Assembly (NCBI GenBank): GCA_037957365.1
Contig: JARHVA010001471.1
Location: 2,672,501 to 2,736,500, forward strand
Source: Torreya grandis
Taxonomy: Eukaryota; Streptophyta; Pinopsida; Cupressales; Taxaceae
Direction of reading: 5' to 3'
Length of the DNA: 64,000 nt
Numbering within the stretch: position 1 is the stretch's first letter; each line of letters begins with the position of its first letter. Under the pieces are notes generated by a model. That model saw only the letters and a list, made by a program, of their open reading frames with translations, searched no databases and was not told the origin of the DNA. The translations under genes and the position numbers were made by a program. Below, in pieces: positions 1 to 12,203 of this stretch.

Positions 1-840
1 AATCAAGTTGTTGGTTCCTGAAGAACATTCTTCTCATATTGTCCCCATGGACCCCATGACTTTAAGGTCTCAGACCAGGCTTCCCTTTGGGTGTCGGTCT
101 GGATTGAACTGTTTGGCCTCCCACTTCCTCTATGGGCCTTTCTCAAGGAGACTATCAAACCCATAGGGTGTGTTTTATGTCACAAACCAAGTAGGTTCTA
201 TTCAACATGCCCTAACAAGCAGGTATGAGTTGAAGTCAACTTGACTAAATATTTGAAAAAATTCAATGATATCCAAGTAAACACTAAGCATTGGGTGCAA
301 AATTTTATTTATTTTAATCTCCCCAACATTTATTTCCATTGTTAGTCACCCAATCACCGGATCAAAGACTAACCCCTCATGGGATGGTTAAAAACCTTAA
401 GTGAACAACCACTCTCGGATAAGCCCAAGGTGGTGGAAAGCAAAAATGGATAGATGATAATTAACAATAAAAAATCATCATTTGGTAACTACCCAACTAG
501 TTAATCCCCTACATCAAAACCCTCCCCTAAGGTGCACAATGTAAATCCCACACCTAAGCCTCTTAGTATGTTTATAGCCCCACAAAGCCATATTTTTGCA
601 AGTTTATTAGCCTCAAATGAGCTCTTCTCCTATTGGGACATCCTCTACAATCAGTCCAACCTCTAGGTGGTCACATAACCCACCTCATGGTGGTGGCAAT
701 TCTCCCCAAGAGGACAATGGGACTAAATGTTGTTCCATTTTGCTTGGGGATTTCATCTTACCAAACCAAAAAACTCTTTTGGGAAATATTTGTATGGCTC
801 TTAAAGGTATTGAAGGTGGTTAGGGAGGATCCTTATGGAT
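1..840 (+). pseudogene. LINE (L1-type) ORF1 remnant, copy A
   Basis: Decayed ORF1 of a plant L1-type LINE, cut by the window edge. With stops ignored, 95-330 reads as a conserved stretch beginning VWIELFGLPLPLWAF, followed by a CCHC-like knuckle (VLCHKPSRFYSTCPN) and ending near a KHWV motif. This is the layout of plant LINE ORF1 nucleic-acid-binding proteins (DUF4283-type domain plus zinc knuckle). The same protein is readable at 45.75-46.05 kb, so there are two copies of one family. The open frames at 617-823 and 633-974 are the degenerate ORF1 tail and the ORF1/ORF2 junction. ORF1 would coat the RNA for target-primed reverse transcription. Several stops and frameshifts make it non-functional. 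The family call is from motif memory. Confidence 0.6.
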
Positions 841-2830
841 CATACTTCCCAATAAATGTCTTATATTGGAATATTAAAGGTCTCATAGAGTCCTCTCAAA
901 AATTCTCTATGCGAATTCTCTATCAACAATTAGCATCTTTAGATTTCATTTTTTGCAAGAAGTTAACATTGTAGGGTTTCTTCTACAAGATACTCTGAAA
1001 TGAATCTTGTATAACTCTACTACATTCTCCACCATGCATGATGACATATATGGTGGCAATAGTATCTTGGTTTCCTTATAATTTTCTTCCTTAGTCGTTT
1101 CCATAGGGGCGATCTATCACACTAGTCTATTTAGATTCTTATTGATATTAATGGATATTCATTATGGAGTATCAACATTTGTGCCCCTAATTATGGTCAT
1201 GAAAAATTAGCGTTATGGGGATATTTATCTGACAACTTACCCCTTGTCACATGGCTTGTATATTGGGATTTTAATATGGTGGAGGGTCCCGAGGACAAGA
1301 TTGGTGCTATGCAAATGAGATGGTGTGTGGGATAATGTGAGGCATGATATTACTTTAAGAACCGATGGGACCGAGTGGACCATCTATTATAGCGGTTCAT
1401 TTTAAATTCGACTACATGGTTTATGTAGTCCAATTGCCATGCCAACACTAATAGGGTCCTTAAGAGATTGGACCATTATATGATTTTAGAGAAAAATGTT
1501 ACCAATGGTCAACATGTCATCATGCACTCTGGATACTTAATCTCATAACAAAATCCCATCACATGTAAAGTGGAATAGAGTAACAACCACTTAAAAGTGC
1601 CATATAATCAATTTATCCGTAACACCTCCCTCATCTAGCACAAGGGCACCATTAATCTCATTGCCTAGGTTTGGAATCTCATGCCTCAACCACATTATGT
1701 TTCAAGTTGGATCAAGTGGTGGAATGAATCCATCCTTCACACCACCACCTTCTTATGCCATAATGGCAAGCAAATTTCTTGCATTTATAGGTGGGTCAAG
1801 GTGGTTGTGCTAATATCATAAGATTTAATCTCTTCTTGAGTGCAATCCATTTGACTTGTAGATGCAAACTTAGGCCACCTCTCTTAAACACCAAATTAAA
1901 GTGGTAGATATTCATGCAGCTATAGGGGTGCAACTTCACATTCACCTCCACTAGATCAAAATTGGTGATAAGGCTTCCAAATAATTCTTCAAATATCTCA
2001 GATCCAAATAGGCCTAAAATCATATCAAGGCCATCAAGTTAGACCAATTAAGACTCACAACTCTCCTTGGCATCTCTATTGCCTTTTTAGACCACTATAA
2101 ATTAGTGTTCATATCTAAAGAGGAAACAATTAAGCAAGCTCAGCCTTTGAAGGAATGCCTTGGCATGGTTCCACAGAAACTCAACCTTGTTGATCAAAAG
2201 TTATGTGATGTGCTTTTGTCTCTTCAAGATCTCTCTCATGCCTTATATTACATGAATAATGACAAATCTACAAGGATTGATGTATTCCCCTGTAAATTTT
2301 AGAAAGCCACCTGCGAATTTGTTGACCCTAACTTGCTTTAATTATACAAAGAAAATTTGTAAAATAAATGTTAGGTTCCCTCATTTAGCAAAGCAATATC
2401 AAATTCATACCTAAATTTGGTGACTTGGAACTTATCACTAGTTAGCATCCCATCGCTCTACTCAATGCTTCATACAAGATCCTTGCTAAATCTCTTACTA
2501 ACTGTCTCTAGCTCATATAAACTACCATTGCTAGACCTAAGTAGATAATATTTATCTAAAAATAGGTATATCATTGACAACCTTATTGTTGTGTTGGATG
2601 GTGCATGGATTGGGTGAGAGCCTCTTGTAAAATAACTATCTTTATCAAACTTGATTATGAGAAAGATTATGATAGAATTGAGTGGCCTTTCATGTTGGCC
2701 ATGCTCCAAGCTCTTGGCTTCGACCAATTCTTTATTTTATTTGTATAAACCCTCTTCTCAGATGCCTCAACCTATTTTTCCATTAACGGCCTCAATATGA
2801 TAGTTTTTCCTCTATCGCTTCATTCTTTAA
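841..2830 (+). pseudogene. LINE ORF2 remnant (endonuclease and start of RT), copy A
   Basis: Broken LINE ORF2. From about 865 it reads YWNIKGLIESS, the usual start of the APE-type endonuclease. At 1165-1290 come SINICAPNYG and DFNMVEGPEDK, matching endonuclease motifs. After a linker (2105-2302, open), RT motifs appear: LLNASYKILAK near 2465 and, at 2640-2740, FIKLDYEKDYDRIEWPF, the RT block that carries the first catalytic aspartate, then a finger/palm stretch to about 2830. Nothing after this resembles the YADD box or RNase H, so the copy is truncated or degraded beyond 2.83 kb. Many in-frame stops are present. ORF2 normally supplies nicking and reverse transcription for itself. The assignment to L1-type is fairly secure; exact ends are not. 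Confidence 0.65.
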
Positions 2831-4869
2831 GGTTAAGCAAATGTGAAATGATGTTTTTAGGAAAAAAACTTGGTCTTATTAGAGATATTACAATATAACT
2901 CACAAACTAGAAACCGAGAGGTATAAGAAGGAAAATGTGATAAAGGATTTGGTCATCCAAAAGCAATATCAACAAGGGAGTAACGGGAATGATGTGATGT
3001 AGATAAGGAATGTGAGGCACCACATGGGTGAATTAAAAATCCTTAGCATGAATGAGACACACTAGGGAAGTGAGTAAGGCATTAAACTATCAACATCAAG
3101 GATTGAGGACACTCTAACCAATAAAAACATAGTTTGGGATAACAAGTGAAGTACATAGATAATCTCATAAAATTTATATGCATGAAAGTAAAAGGATCCT
3201 ACCTTCTCACAACATGTTCCCCGCCCTCAAGACTCTTTACATATTCATCAGTCTACTATGAAGATTGGGTACTTGTGTGAGAAAGTAGTTAACACTATTA
3301 GTATATGAGATAATGAGACCTCCCACCCCATTCTTCTGACCTACCATACCCAAATAGACCTCAAATATATTATAAGGCCAATTGTGGAGTTTTATTTTTG
3401 ACTAAGATAGGAGATGTGACAAATAAATATCACATCTTTTTGTGTGATCTAATTTTTAAGATTATTTTTATATTCTAATCATTGACTTTTTTTGTATGAT
3501 ATGGTTTTTATTTTTTTTGGATTTTTTTGTTCCTCCTCCATACAAATTCAAATAACCAATCATGACTTAAATAGGTAACTAACACAAGAGATCTTACACT
3601 TAGCCATTGAAGACGACCTAAAGGTTATGATGTCTAAATACTCCTAGACATGTCCATAAATAAGTGTGCTATCTCAACATTTACTCATGTGTGCCTTAAA
3701 TGAAAGGAAATAATGGAAATTTGGGGATTGTGGAAGATCCATACATGTAATAAGTGATACAATGATGATTATGCACATATCTGATTATAAGGATAGAAAA
3801 TAATACGCTGAGAGGGTCAAGGCTATGTTATTATAGTCATGTCACTAGGGAAATTATACTAGCCTACAAGGGATCTAACACAAACATCAATGAAATTAAT
3901 AGTCATCCCAAAAGAGGGGGAAGGTTAATGGTAATAACATAATAGGGGGAATATAAATTAGGGCCTAAGAATCACAAATAAACTAAGGTAAAAATGACAA
4001 AAATGTGATAAAATGAAAATCAATGAGAAAATCGATGTTGCTACCTAGGAACCAAAATAGAAACAAAGGTAAAAAGTAATGTGATATAAACCCAAAGAAC
4101 CAAAAAGGAAATAATGGCGTAGTTAAAATGAAACTAAATGAAATAAAAATCACAAAAATAAAGAAACATGAGACAAAAATAATGACCAAAAACTATGCTA
4201 ACATCTATATGAAATATGAGCATTTGAAATACAAGCCTATGTATCTCAAAAAGTTTCTTGAAGTTGAATTCATTTATTATTCTGAAATGTAGAAGACAAG
4301 TGGGCATTGTAGGATGCCCTGAAGGGTAATTTTATGTAGGGATGGGCATTGAAATATGTCCCAAAGTCTGAATTGTCATGTGGATGAATATTTAAATGTG
4401 CCCTAACATGTGATGTGGAGTGATGTGAATTGGAGTTGTTAGAAATAACCACATCATGCTAGCTGATGCAATTTGATGAAACTAGACATGAATAATGAAT
4501 TATGCCAAGCTGGCCAATGCAATTAGAGATAGGTAAATGTGTTGATATGTTAAATCTTAAGGATGTTGAAATTGACATAGGACTGGTAGGAAAGGTCTAA
4601 AAAGGTCTATAAGTTAAATGAGGACCATATATGATGGGATTTAGAGTAGGAATTTAAATTGGGTTCTCCTTAGGTTCGTGTGACCCAAGAGGTTAACATT
4701 TGATGGATGCAACCACCCACTTGAAGTTGTTCATGTTAGCTATCCTTTCCTTATTTTTTCAAGAAGAAGGATCAACCATGTTTTGGATGACATTAGTGGA
4801 CGATCTGGGATTCAGATGGTGTTGACATTGATCATTAAATATTTTATGTTGATGTAATAGTGATTCATT
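2831..4869. other. Interspersed AT-rich sequence, no gene recognised
   Basis: No protein family is recognisable here on either strand. The short open frames at 3983-4189 and 4270-4452 (minus) are low-complexity and show no motif. The right part may be the decayed continuation of the minus-strand Ty3 gag that ends near 4.87 kb, but no protease or RT motif is visible. Confidence 0.4.
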
Positions 4870-6867
4870 GGATTAGGCTTGAGATACTTTAAGATTGTCT
4901 TCATAACATTCTTGAGTAAGATTGTCAAGATTGAAATGTGGACCAAGAAAGGAGGAAAGAAGAAATTGTTGGAGATCACAAAAATTATTATGAGAATGAA
5001 CTATCATAGCATGCCACCAAAAAAACTTATTAGGATTGAACCATTTTGGAAGAGGTTTGGAAGAGTCAAATCTCATGGGTTTAGAAGGTGGCATATTTAT
5101 CTTGAGTTTGTGAAGACTTAAGGGAGACTAGGTAGGGGTTTTATTGTTTGATGTGGGAGCTCCCTCATTAGGTTGTGGGGAAGGCTTAGTTTGAGATGAA
5201 GTATATCAATGACATCAGTTCATAATTCTTTATAAGATGATTGAAATTGAATAATAAGAAAGTCTTGCATTTTTTATTGATCTAAGACCTATTCTAAAGT
5301 CTTAGGGGAAAACATCTTAACTTTGTATTGAAGGGTGGTGATAAAGAGTTTGAAAATATTATCATCACCCATGTTATTATTTACTTTGTGATCTATAGAC
5401 TTCTATCATTTGATGAAAGTGTGAGTAGATTCATTAGTAAGTTGCTTAGCATTGATGAAATGGCCAAGGCTATTTTTGAAAAGATCATTATGTTGGAATT
5501 TCTTAATTAAAATTGAATAAATCCTCTAATTTTGTAATAAAATGTTTAAAATGTTGATTATACGATTCTAGTGCATCTACAGTAAATATTTTAGCTAAAA
5601 TTTTGATAGTAGCAAAGGTATTAGTTTGAACCCATTCCTTATAGAGATTGCCAAAGCTTTTGAGAAAGATAGTCGGATCGTTAGTCCCATCATATGTGAT
5701 AGTTGGAGAGATGTTTCCAATGTCTATGGATACAATGAGGGGATATAAAAATTCATTGTTGAGTTGTAGAATCATTTTATTTAATTTAGAGGTTGCGGAA
5801 TAAGGTTTCCATTGGCATCTCTAAGGGGAGGAGGAACAAAAATTTTAAGTATTACAGACGCATTACCCAGTTTGTTTTTTCTATTTTCCTATGTGTTGCA
5901 AAGTTTGTAGACATGACTAGAATCTTATTACACATTTTTATTTACCTTAATCCATCACATGCTTGGGTTTACCAATCTTATGTCATTTTGTTTCCCCTCC
6001 TTGTAAGTTACTTTCTGATTGGATTTTCCTGTGCAATCCTTTGAATGGTGATGGAAGAAGTGTTTGTTTAAGCCATCTCTTTGTCACACCTGAAGGAAAA
6101 GACAATAGATCAAATTATATTAAAATTTTATGCTCCAACCCAAAAAGAAATGAAACTTAAAGCAATTATAAGATGTAGTTACTTTTGCAAGAGGTATTTT
6201 TTATTATCTAGAACTTATTTTTGGGTGGGTGTATAAAATCAAATCTTTTCCTTTGAGAGTGCGTATGAAATTATCTCTCAAAGGATGGGATTTAGAGCCA
6301 CTAATTTCAGCTTTGGATTCTAGATGCCCTAATAATTTATGGTCAATTAGATAAAATTTCAATCTTACAAGGAACCCTTTTGAGTCTTGAATGCTAAAGG
6401 GTAAGCTCTCAAATGTGTCTTTGGATCACCCTTGCCATCATAAAGTGTAAGCTTGGGTTGAAACAATACTTATGGTAAAGGTGTAGAAGCAATGTGATGT
6501 GCCAATGGTGTATGTAGAAGAGAAAAAGAATTCAAATCTCAGGTTGAATATTAAGATGTTGCACCTTGGATTGAATAGATCATATCTCTTGCACAAGGGT
6601 TGTGACATCAAGAGATAGGGATGTACTAGCTACAACTGGTGGCATAGAAGAAGGTTGGGCTGCTAGAGGGGGTGGTTGAGACATAGTTGCCCCTGTAGTG
6701 TCATTTACATCTGGATGCTCTGTGGTTTGAGAAGATTTCCCATTGGTTACTTTTTGCTATTCTTCTTGTAAAATTCTAAGCATGTCATCTTGCATATCTA
6801 GATGTTTGATTAAGAATTTTTGAAGTTCTTTTTTATCAGTTTCATCAAAACCAGTATATTGAGCCAT
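4870..6867 (-). pseudogene. Ty3-type gag remnant
   Basis: Minus-strand gag of a Ty3 LTR element, broken by stops. It starts at an ATG at 6867 (MAQYTGFDETDKKELQKFL) with an N-terminal helical segment, then a Pro/Gln-rich stretch. Near 6.4 kb it reads LTLYDGKGDPKTHLRAY, a hallmark of plant Ty3 capsid proteins. A second capsid-like block lies at 5503-5775 (open, 90 residues). Near 5.0 kb KPLPKWFNPNKFFWWHAMIVH followed by CDLQQF resembles the divergent gag zinc-knuckle-like motif, with its first Cys lost. Gag would form the intracellular particle. A primer-binding-like site and probable LTR lie just upstream at 7.53-8.6 kb. No pol follows to the left. Confidence 0.6.
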
Positions 6868-7530
6868 CGATAAAGTAGAAAAACAATTTGAAATGTTTTT
6901 AAATGTGTTGCAATATGTTTTAGTAGGCAATGTGTGAGAAATGGAAAGTACTAAAATTAAGAAACACAGAGTCCAAAAAATAGTGAATTGGAAATTGCGC
7001 AAAAAGGATACTGAGCTGCCAAACATGTAAGGTGATACATTAAAATCAAGTAGGTGCTAGTATATACCACTAGGGATTTTTTAGAAATATTATTTATAAA
7101 ATACTATGGAATTTTGAATTTGAAATTGATTTTTTGAGTTAGATATGCAACTAAATTTTCAAAAAATGATACGAAAAGTACTAAAAATAACTGAGAATGT
7201 ATTTGATGCAAATAGGGTTTTAAAAGATTTTTTTTCAAAATTAGTATAATAATTTGAAAGATTTGCTATGGATTTGTAGAATTTAGCTTGAAAAATTTAG
7301 GAAAAAATCTAAAAATATTTCTAAAACTAGCAATATATTTTTGCTAATGGTTTGAAAGTATTTATATGCAAATAGGACCTAGTATATGCAAACTAGGGTT
7401 TGGGTGAATTTATTGAAAATATTTAAATTCATTTTTATTTTTAAAATTTTTAAATTTAGGAAAAATAAAAAAATTACAAAAAATTAGAAATAATTAGCTT
7501 TAGGGTTTCTAGGGTTTTTGTGCAAAAATT

Positions 7531-7551
7531 CGAAGTAAGTTGGGTTCACCA
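7531..7551 (-). promoter_or_regulatory. Primer-binding-like site of the minus-strand Ty3 element
   Basis: On the minus strand the probable LTR ends in ACA, then two T, then TGGTGAACCCAACTTACTTC. The TGG start and position right after an LTR end fit a tRNA primer site. The same TTTGGTGAACC signal occurs at 48.64 kb in another Ty3 element. Confidence 0.5.
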
Positions 7552-7553
7552 AA

Positions 7554-8600
7554 TGTTTTATTATTTTTTAAATATTAGAGTTATTTTATTAAATAATAAA
7601 GGGGTTGAGCAATATAAATCAGTAAATAAATATGAAAGAATTAACCTACTAATTTATGTAAACAAATTGTACTTTTACCTTCTCTAAATATAGTAAGAAA
7701 TGAAAGAGATTAGAACTTAACTTATTCTGGCTAATCTGGACTGAGACAAGGTTTGATATTGGAGGAACAGGATTGAGAAACAGTTAGAAATAGATCCCTA
7801 AACTTCATTTCTAGGTTGGATAGGAGTGTCAAAAATAGGACACCTTGATGTCTGGTGTTGTAGTCCTATTTTGACACTATTGTCTTGAGGCTTAAAGCAT
7901 TTTGGGTTCTATTTGGAATGCATGTGTTACCCTATCACTAAAGTTTCAAGGTTTAGGACCTTGTGGATCTCATTGTGTGCTTGTTTTAGTATTAGAAACC
8001 CTTAAGATCTCCTAGTATTTGAACATGAATGCAAACATAGGAAAGACAGAGAATGAGTTAGTGTGTAAAGGATATGCTGGATGCACTTCACTCTTGCATG
8101 TGGGCACACTACCTACATACCGATACTATAAAGAGGGATCAAGCTAATGTAGTTTTCCCATTAAAGTGTTTGGTGCAATTTGTGTATGATCGATGCAAAT
8201 GGAATGCAAAATTGGATGTGCTTTAGTTGTCTAGGGACTGGTGCAATGACTTGAGTGGACTTTGAATAATATTGGAAGGTTGTATACAAAGAATGGAGAG
8301 GAGTGCTTGTGTGTACTTCCTTGAATTCTTTTATCTCTCTTATAAATGAATGGCAACCCTTCTAAACGGAAATTGAATGGATTTTTATAGGAAAACTAAT
8401 GGTCATGGGTTAAATGAATTCATGGGAGGCTAATAGAGAAAAAGATAAGGATCCAAGAAAATTTGACCATTTGTGGTAAAGATGAGCTTGGACAAAAACA
8501 TCAAAAATAAGACACCCTAAATTTTGGTGCTCATATCCTATTTGGGCACTGTTGTCCTAAGGGGATGAGACCTGAGGGGATGGATCTAGGCATAAGAGGG
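7554..8600 (-). repeat. Probable 5' LTR of the minus-strand Ty3 element
   Basis: The left end at 7554 is defined by TG abutting the primer-binding-like site. The interior is non-coding and contains two inverted copies of a 'tgtcaaaa-tagga' motif around 7830-7875, plus a related segment near 8490-8540. The right end and the partner LTR were not found, so the outer boundary is approximate. Confidence 0.4.
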
Positions 8601-8639
8601 TTGCCTGGGTCTTAAAAAGATAAATTCGAGAGGCTATGA

Positions 8640-9150
8640 ATGAGTGGGAATCAGTAAAAATAACTTATAAGGGTTGTGTGAGCCAACAGGAGGACCTATG
8701 GATTAGGTGTCTTAGTCATACTAAAGTTGTACAATTTCACATTTTACATGACTACAATCTCTTTATGGTAAATCTAGTTGGAAAATCATTGGTTTCCACA
8801 CTCTATTTATTAATTCAATTCCCATAAATAATAAAGGCTCATTTATGGTGAAAAGCACTTAGAAACTTGACTAAGCGGTTAAGCCTCACTTAAAATGGGT
8901 TGGTGATGACTTTCATAGTGATCTCTCCTTCAATAACTATAATCTCTAGTGGTCTCCTATCATGACCAATACTAGCTTCCTTTTGGCTAAAATACCTAGC
9001 ATAAAAACTTTGACACTATTCAAGAAAGGTATTCAAACTATAAAGGATTTGGTTTTTACTTGAGATTGCGCCCCTTGGACCTCACTAAAAGTGAAATTTA
9101 ATTTAAATAATTATGACTTACCTTCTATTCTCTATAGTTAGGAGCTAATT
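8640..9150 (+). pseudogene. LINE ORF2 C-terminal fragment
   Basis: With stops ignored, 8900-9140 reads LSFNNYNL-WSPIMTN, then LFKKGIQTIKDLVF, PWTSLKVKFNL and LPSILYS. The order of these motifs (W-W-P block, KGI-TIKDL, short W-containing helix) resembles the C-terminal region of plant L1 ORF2 downstream of RT. The open frame at 8636-8827 lies directly upstream and may belong to the same protein. No RT is found next to it, so this is a fragment. The alternative is an unrelated sequence with chance similarity. Confidence 0.4.
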
Positions 9151-9499
9151 GGAGGTTGAATTCTAAGACTCATTTCAAGAATTATCCTTCAGTCTTCCTT
9201 CCTCTTCCACATTCTTATGATTTCATTGTAAATATTGTCATCACTCTTCAATGATGATTCAGTGAACCCCTACTTGGTTCAATTATTGTTAAACCAACTA
9301 GGCACTACACTCATATCACCAAAATGACCGTGCATCTAGCTAAGCTCTGCATATATAAATAACCCCCTTATGAACCTATATTAATTGATTATCTCTCACA
9401 CTTGACCTATCATTCCCTTCTTAATTTTCCTCCATATTTGATATTAGATATCTTCTCAAATCTTTATTGATCAAGATGAAAGCCTCTTTTGAAAAATTA

Positions 9500-9930
9500 T
9501 TTAACCATTTCTTATCTCCACCTCTCTCCTTCTCTTTAAGTTAAATTGCTTTATTAGTTTCCTAATCTACTATTGCATTACCTTCTCTCTTGACATTCTT
9601 AAATCTCATTGACCCCATCTTATTCATAAATGTTTGTATATATTCAATGGTAGTCCAAATCCTCTAAGGCTTAAATTTCCCTGAGATGAGTGCATTAATC
9701 ACAACTTGCAAATCACCTTCAACACTGTGTTCCTTCCATCCATAATTTTTCATTATTTTTATTCCTAAGTGGATAACCCTTTGCTTCTACCACATTATTT
9801 GACTTTGTAGCTATTGCTTGAGAAAATACTAGCAAGAGTTATCCTTCACTATCTCTAAATATTCCACCTACTATTGTTGGACCAAGATTACCTTTTGAAG
9901 CCCCATCAAAATTCATTTTTATTTAACCCT
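9500..9930 (-). pseudogene. LINE-type RNase H domain fragment
   Basis: The minus strand reads MNFDGASKGNLGPTIVGGIF, DSEG, LLVFSQAIATKSNNVVEAK, then after frameshifts VINALISGKF and IWTTIEYIQTFMNK. FDGASKGNPGP (first catalytic Asp), the xxEAKA block with the catalytic Glu and the later hydrophobic strand are the standard order of RNase H domains found at the end of plant LINE ORF2 and related genes. Several frameshifts make it non-functional. It lies opposite in strand to the LINE piece at 8.6-9.15 kb, so the two are separate insertions or a rearrangement. Confidence 0.65.
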
Positions 9931-10132
9931 TATTGGGTGGCTTCCACCTCTATAACTTACCCTTCTTCTTTCCTTTTGACATCTCACTCTCATTATCAGG
10001 CCTTCATTCATCAAACCAATTCTATATCAACTCTTCTTCCCTTTTATCTTTCAAGATACCTTTTTCTCCCCAAGATTTTGTAATTTTAGTTAGGGTTTTT
10101 TTAACACATTGTGATGCAGGAGCATCACTATC

Positions 10133-10429
10133 TGTTAGTGTAGGCTTTTTCCACCTAGTGGTTTTACCTACATGTCTTTTCAACTTACTTAGGTTAGTTA
10201 ATTAAGTCATTAGGGGTCATTTACCTTTAAGTGGGTTCTAATTGTGAGTTAGGGTTTTACCTTTTTGGTGACCTAACCTCACCTTATATGTACTTCATTT
10301 TTTCTAAAGTGGCTAATGCAAACATTTTATTTATGAATTTTTCTTGTTTTTGGAGCTCTCATTCTACCTCTACAAGAATTTAACATTCATCACATAGCCG
10401 CTATTCAAAGATCTTGACAAAATATATTA
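10133..10429 (+). repeat. 5' LTR of the gag-only Copia element
   Basis: Direct repeat of 13897-14192 with scattered substitutions. Starts TG; ends TA where the partner ends CA. Confidence 0.85.
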
Positions 10430-10443
10430 TAGTATCAAAGCTT
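10430..10443 (+). promoter_or_regulatory. Primer-binding site (degenerate tRNA-iMet type)
   Basis: Reads TAGTATCAAAGCTT, that is TGGTATCAGAGCTT with two G-to-A changes of the kind expected from methylated-cytosine decay. It abuts the LTR end directly. Confidence 0.75.
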
Positions 10444-10699
10444 ACTGATAGCCTCATGTATTTGTCTCCTTTGGTAAGATCTTCCTACATTCACCTTGCT
10501 ATTTTTTCATACTGTATGGGTGCCATTTTTGACCTTGGAAGCATTTTTTGAAAACTACCTCAAAACTCATGTTAGAAGGCATTTTATCAAAAATCCATCT
10601 ATATATATATATATATATAGGTTTTTTGAGATCTCAAATGGGTTATCTTTAGTTTTTTTTAAAATTTTACATATTATTTAAAAAAATATAATTTCTTCC

Positions 10700-11350
10700 T
10701 ATTGGTACGATGCTATATGGACAAGTAATCAACCCTACTATCTCTGATTTGGTACTCGCAAACCAATTCAGGTTCTTTGGGGTACATTACTTACTCTCAA
10801 GACCAATTCAAGTTCTCCGGGATGCATTACTTGCTCCCAATACCAATTCAGGTTTTTTAGGTATGACTACGGATTACTTGTTTTTCTAAGTCATAGTTGT
10901 TCAAGAACCTGATCTAAACTACAGGGAAATAATCAAACTTCTCCAAGGTGACAACTTATAAGTAATCAAGTTTCTCAACCCTGACTACTTGACTACTTAC
11001 TCATAGACCAAGTCATGTTTCTCAAGTGCTTCTACTTATAAGTAATTAGGCTTCTCTAGGGTGATAAGTTATAAGTAATCAGGTTTTTCAACCTTGATTA
11101 CTTGCTCGCTAGACCCATTCAAATTTTCTAGGCTCGATTACTCATTACTTGTTTCATAAGTTGTAGTTTTTTGAAACCCTGAAGTTGTACAGGTTGAAGA
11201 ACTTGAAATACACTGAGATGACCCATTTTAGTTTTTAAAGGTCAACTAATTATTACTTATTAATTGCTTTATAAGTAATAATCCATGTAGGTTTGTAAAC
11301 CCGATTTACAATAGCAAGACCCACTCAGGTTTTCAAAGGTCGACAAATTA
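10700..11350 (+). repeat. Degenerate tandem repeats in the leader
   Basis: Recurring phrases such as 'accaattcaggttctttgg', 'cattacttactc' and 'ataagtaatcaggtttttcaacc' alternate at roughly 50-60 bp. They are too diverged to define one clean unit by eye. No coding potential is apparent. Confidence 0.5.
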
Positions 11351-11360
11351 TTACTTTTTT

Positions 11361-11556
11361 TAAGTCGAAGTAGTTGGAAAACCTGAAGTCAAAGTAGTTG
11401 GAAAACTTGAAGTCGAAGCAGTTGGAAAACTTGAAGTTGAAGCAGTTGGAAAACTCAAAGTTAAAGTAGTTGGAAAATCGGAAGTTGAAGCAGTTGGAAA
11501 ACTTGAAGTTGAAGCAGTTGGAAAATCTAAAGTAAAGTCATGTTGAAAAATTCAAA
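11361..11556 (+). repeat. 24-bp minisatellite in the leader
   Basis: About eight tandem copies of a 24-bp unit built on GAAGTCGAAGCAGTTGGAAA, with C/T and A/G variation between copies. Just upstream of a larger tandem duplication. Confidence 0.8.
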
Positions 11557-11768
11557 GTAAAGCAGTGTTGGAACTCACTTGATGTTCAAATGGGTGTCAA
11601 ATTTTAGGTGAAAGGTAATGAAGAAATAGATTAAAGTTTTTTCTATTTTTTGATTTTTGGGTAAAGCAGTGTTGGAACTCGCGTGATGTTCAAGTGGGTG
11701 TCAAATTTTAGGTGAAAGGTAATGAAGAAATAGATTAAAGTTTTTTCTATTTTTGGATATTTGGGTAA
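11557..11768 (+). repeat. 104-bp tandem duplication
   Basis: Two near-identical copies start AGCAGTGTTGGAACTC at 11561 and 11665, so the period is 104 bp. The minus-strand open frame over 11643-11927 is a by-product of this repeat. Confidence 0.85.
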
Positions 11769-12203
11769 AAAAACACAACTCTGGGAAAAAAATCTATTTT
11801 TAGAAAGGGTCCAAGAATATGTCGAAGTAAGAACTTGTAAGTGCCATAACTTTTGATTGGTAACTTCTTTTTGAGTACCGTTTTCAAAAGTGTTTTTTTT
11901 TAATGCTCTATACATTGGACCTTCCATTGGGCCTTCTATAACTACAAATATTTTTCAAATTTTTAGTACACTCTTAGATTCATTATCAGTTGAATCTGAC
12001 ATTATTCTAGTTCCTTGTACTTACGCACCTACTGCTCAAGATGTATTTTTGGTTGAATCCAATGTCTATATGAATGTGCTTGTATTTGAAACATTCATTG
12101 GGGGTCATTAATAATAGTTGTAAAGGGGTAATATGTTGTGTTGTGCATTCTTTCTTTTTTGCATTACTCCTTTACTTACTGTAACAATCTTTACTTATGC
12201 ACT

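Noticed and set aside
3983..4189. Minus-strand hydrophobic 68-residue frame as a membrane protein
   Set aside because: Phe/Ile/Leu-rich reading of AAA/AAT-rich DNA, as expected by chance in AT-rich sequence.
10600..10619. TA run as a regulatory TATA cluster
   Set aside because: Simple dinucleotide repeat in a leader, no positional support.
11643..11927. Minus-strand 94-codon open frame
   Set aside because: Runs over the 104-bp tandem duplication and the start of the gag leader; no motif.
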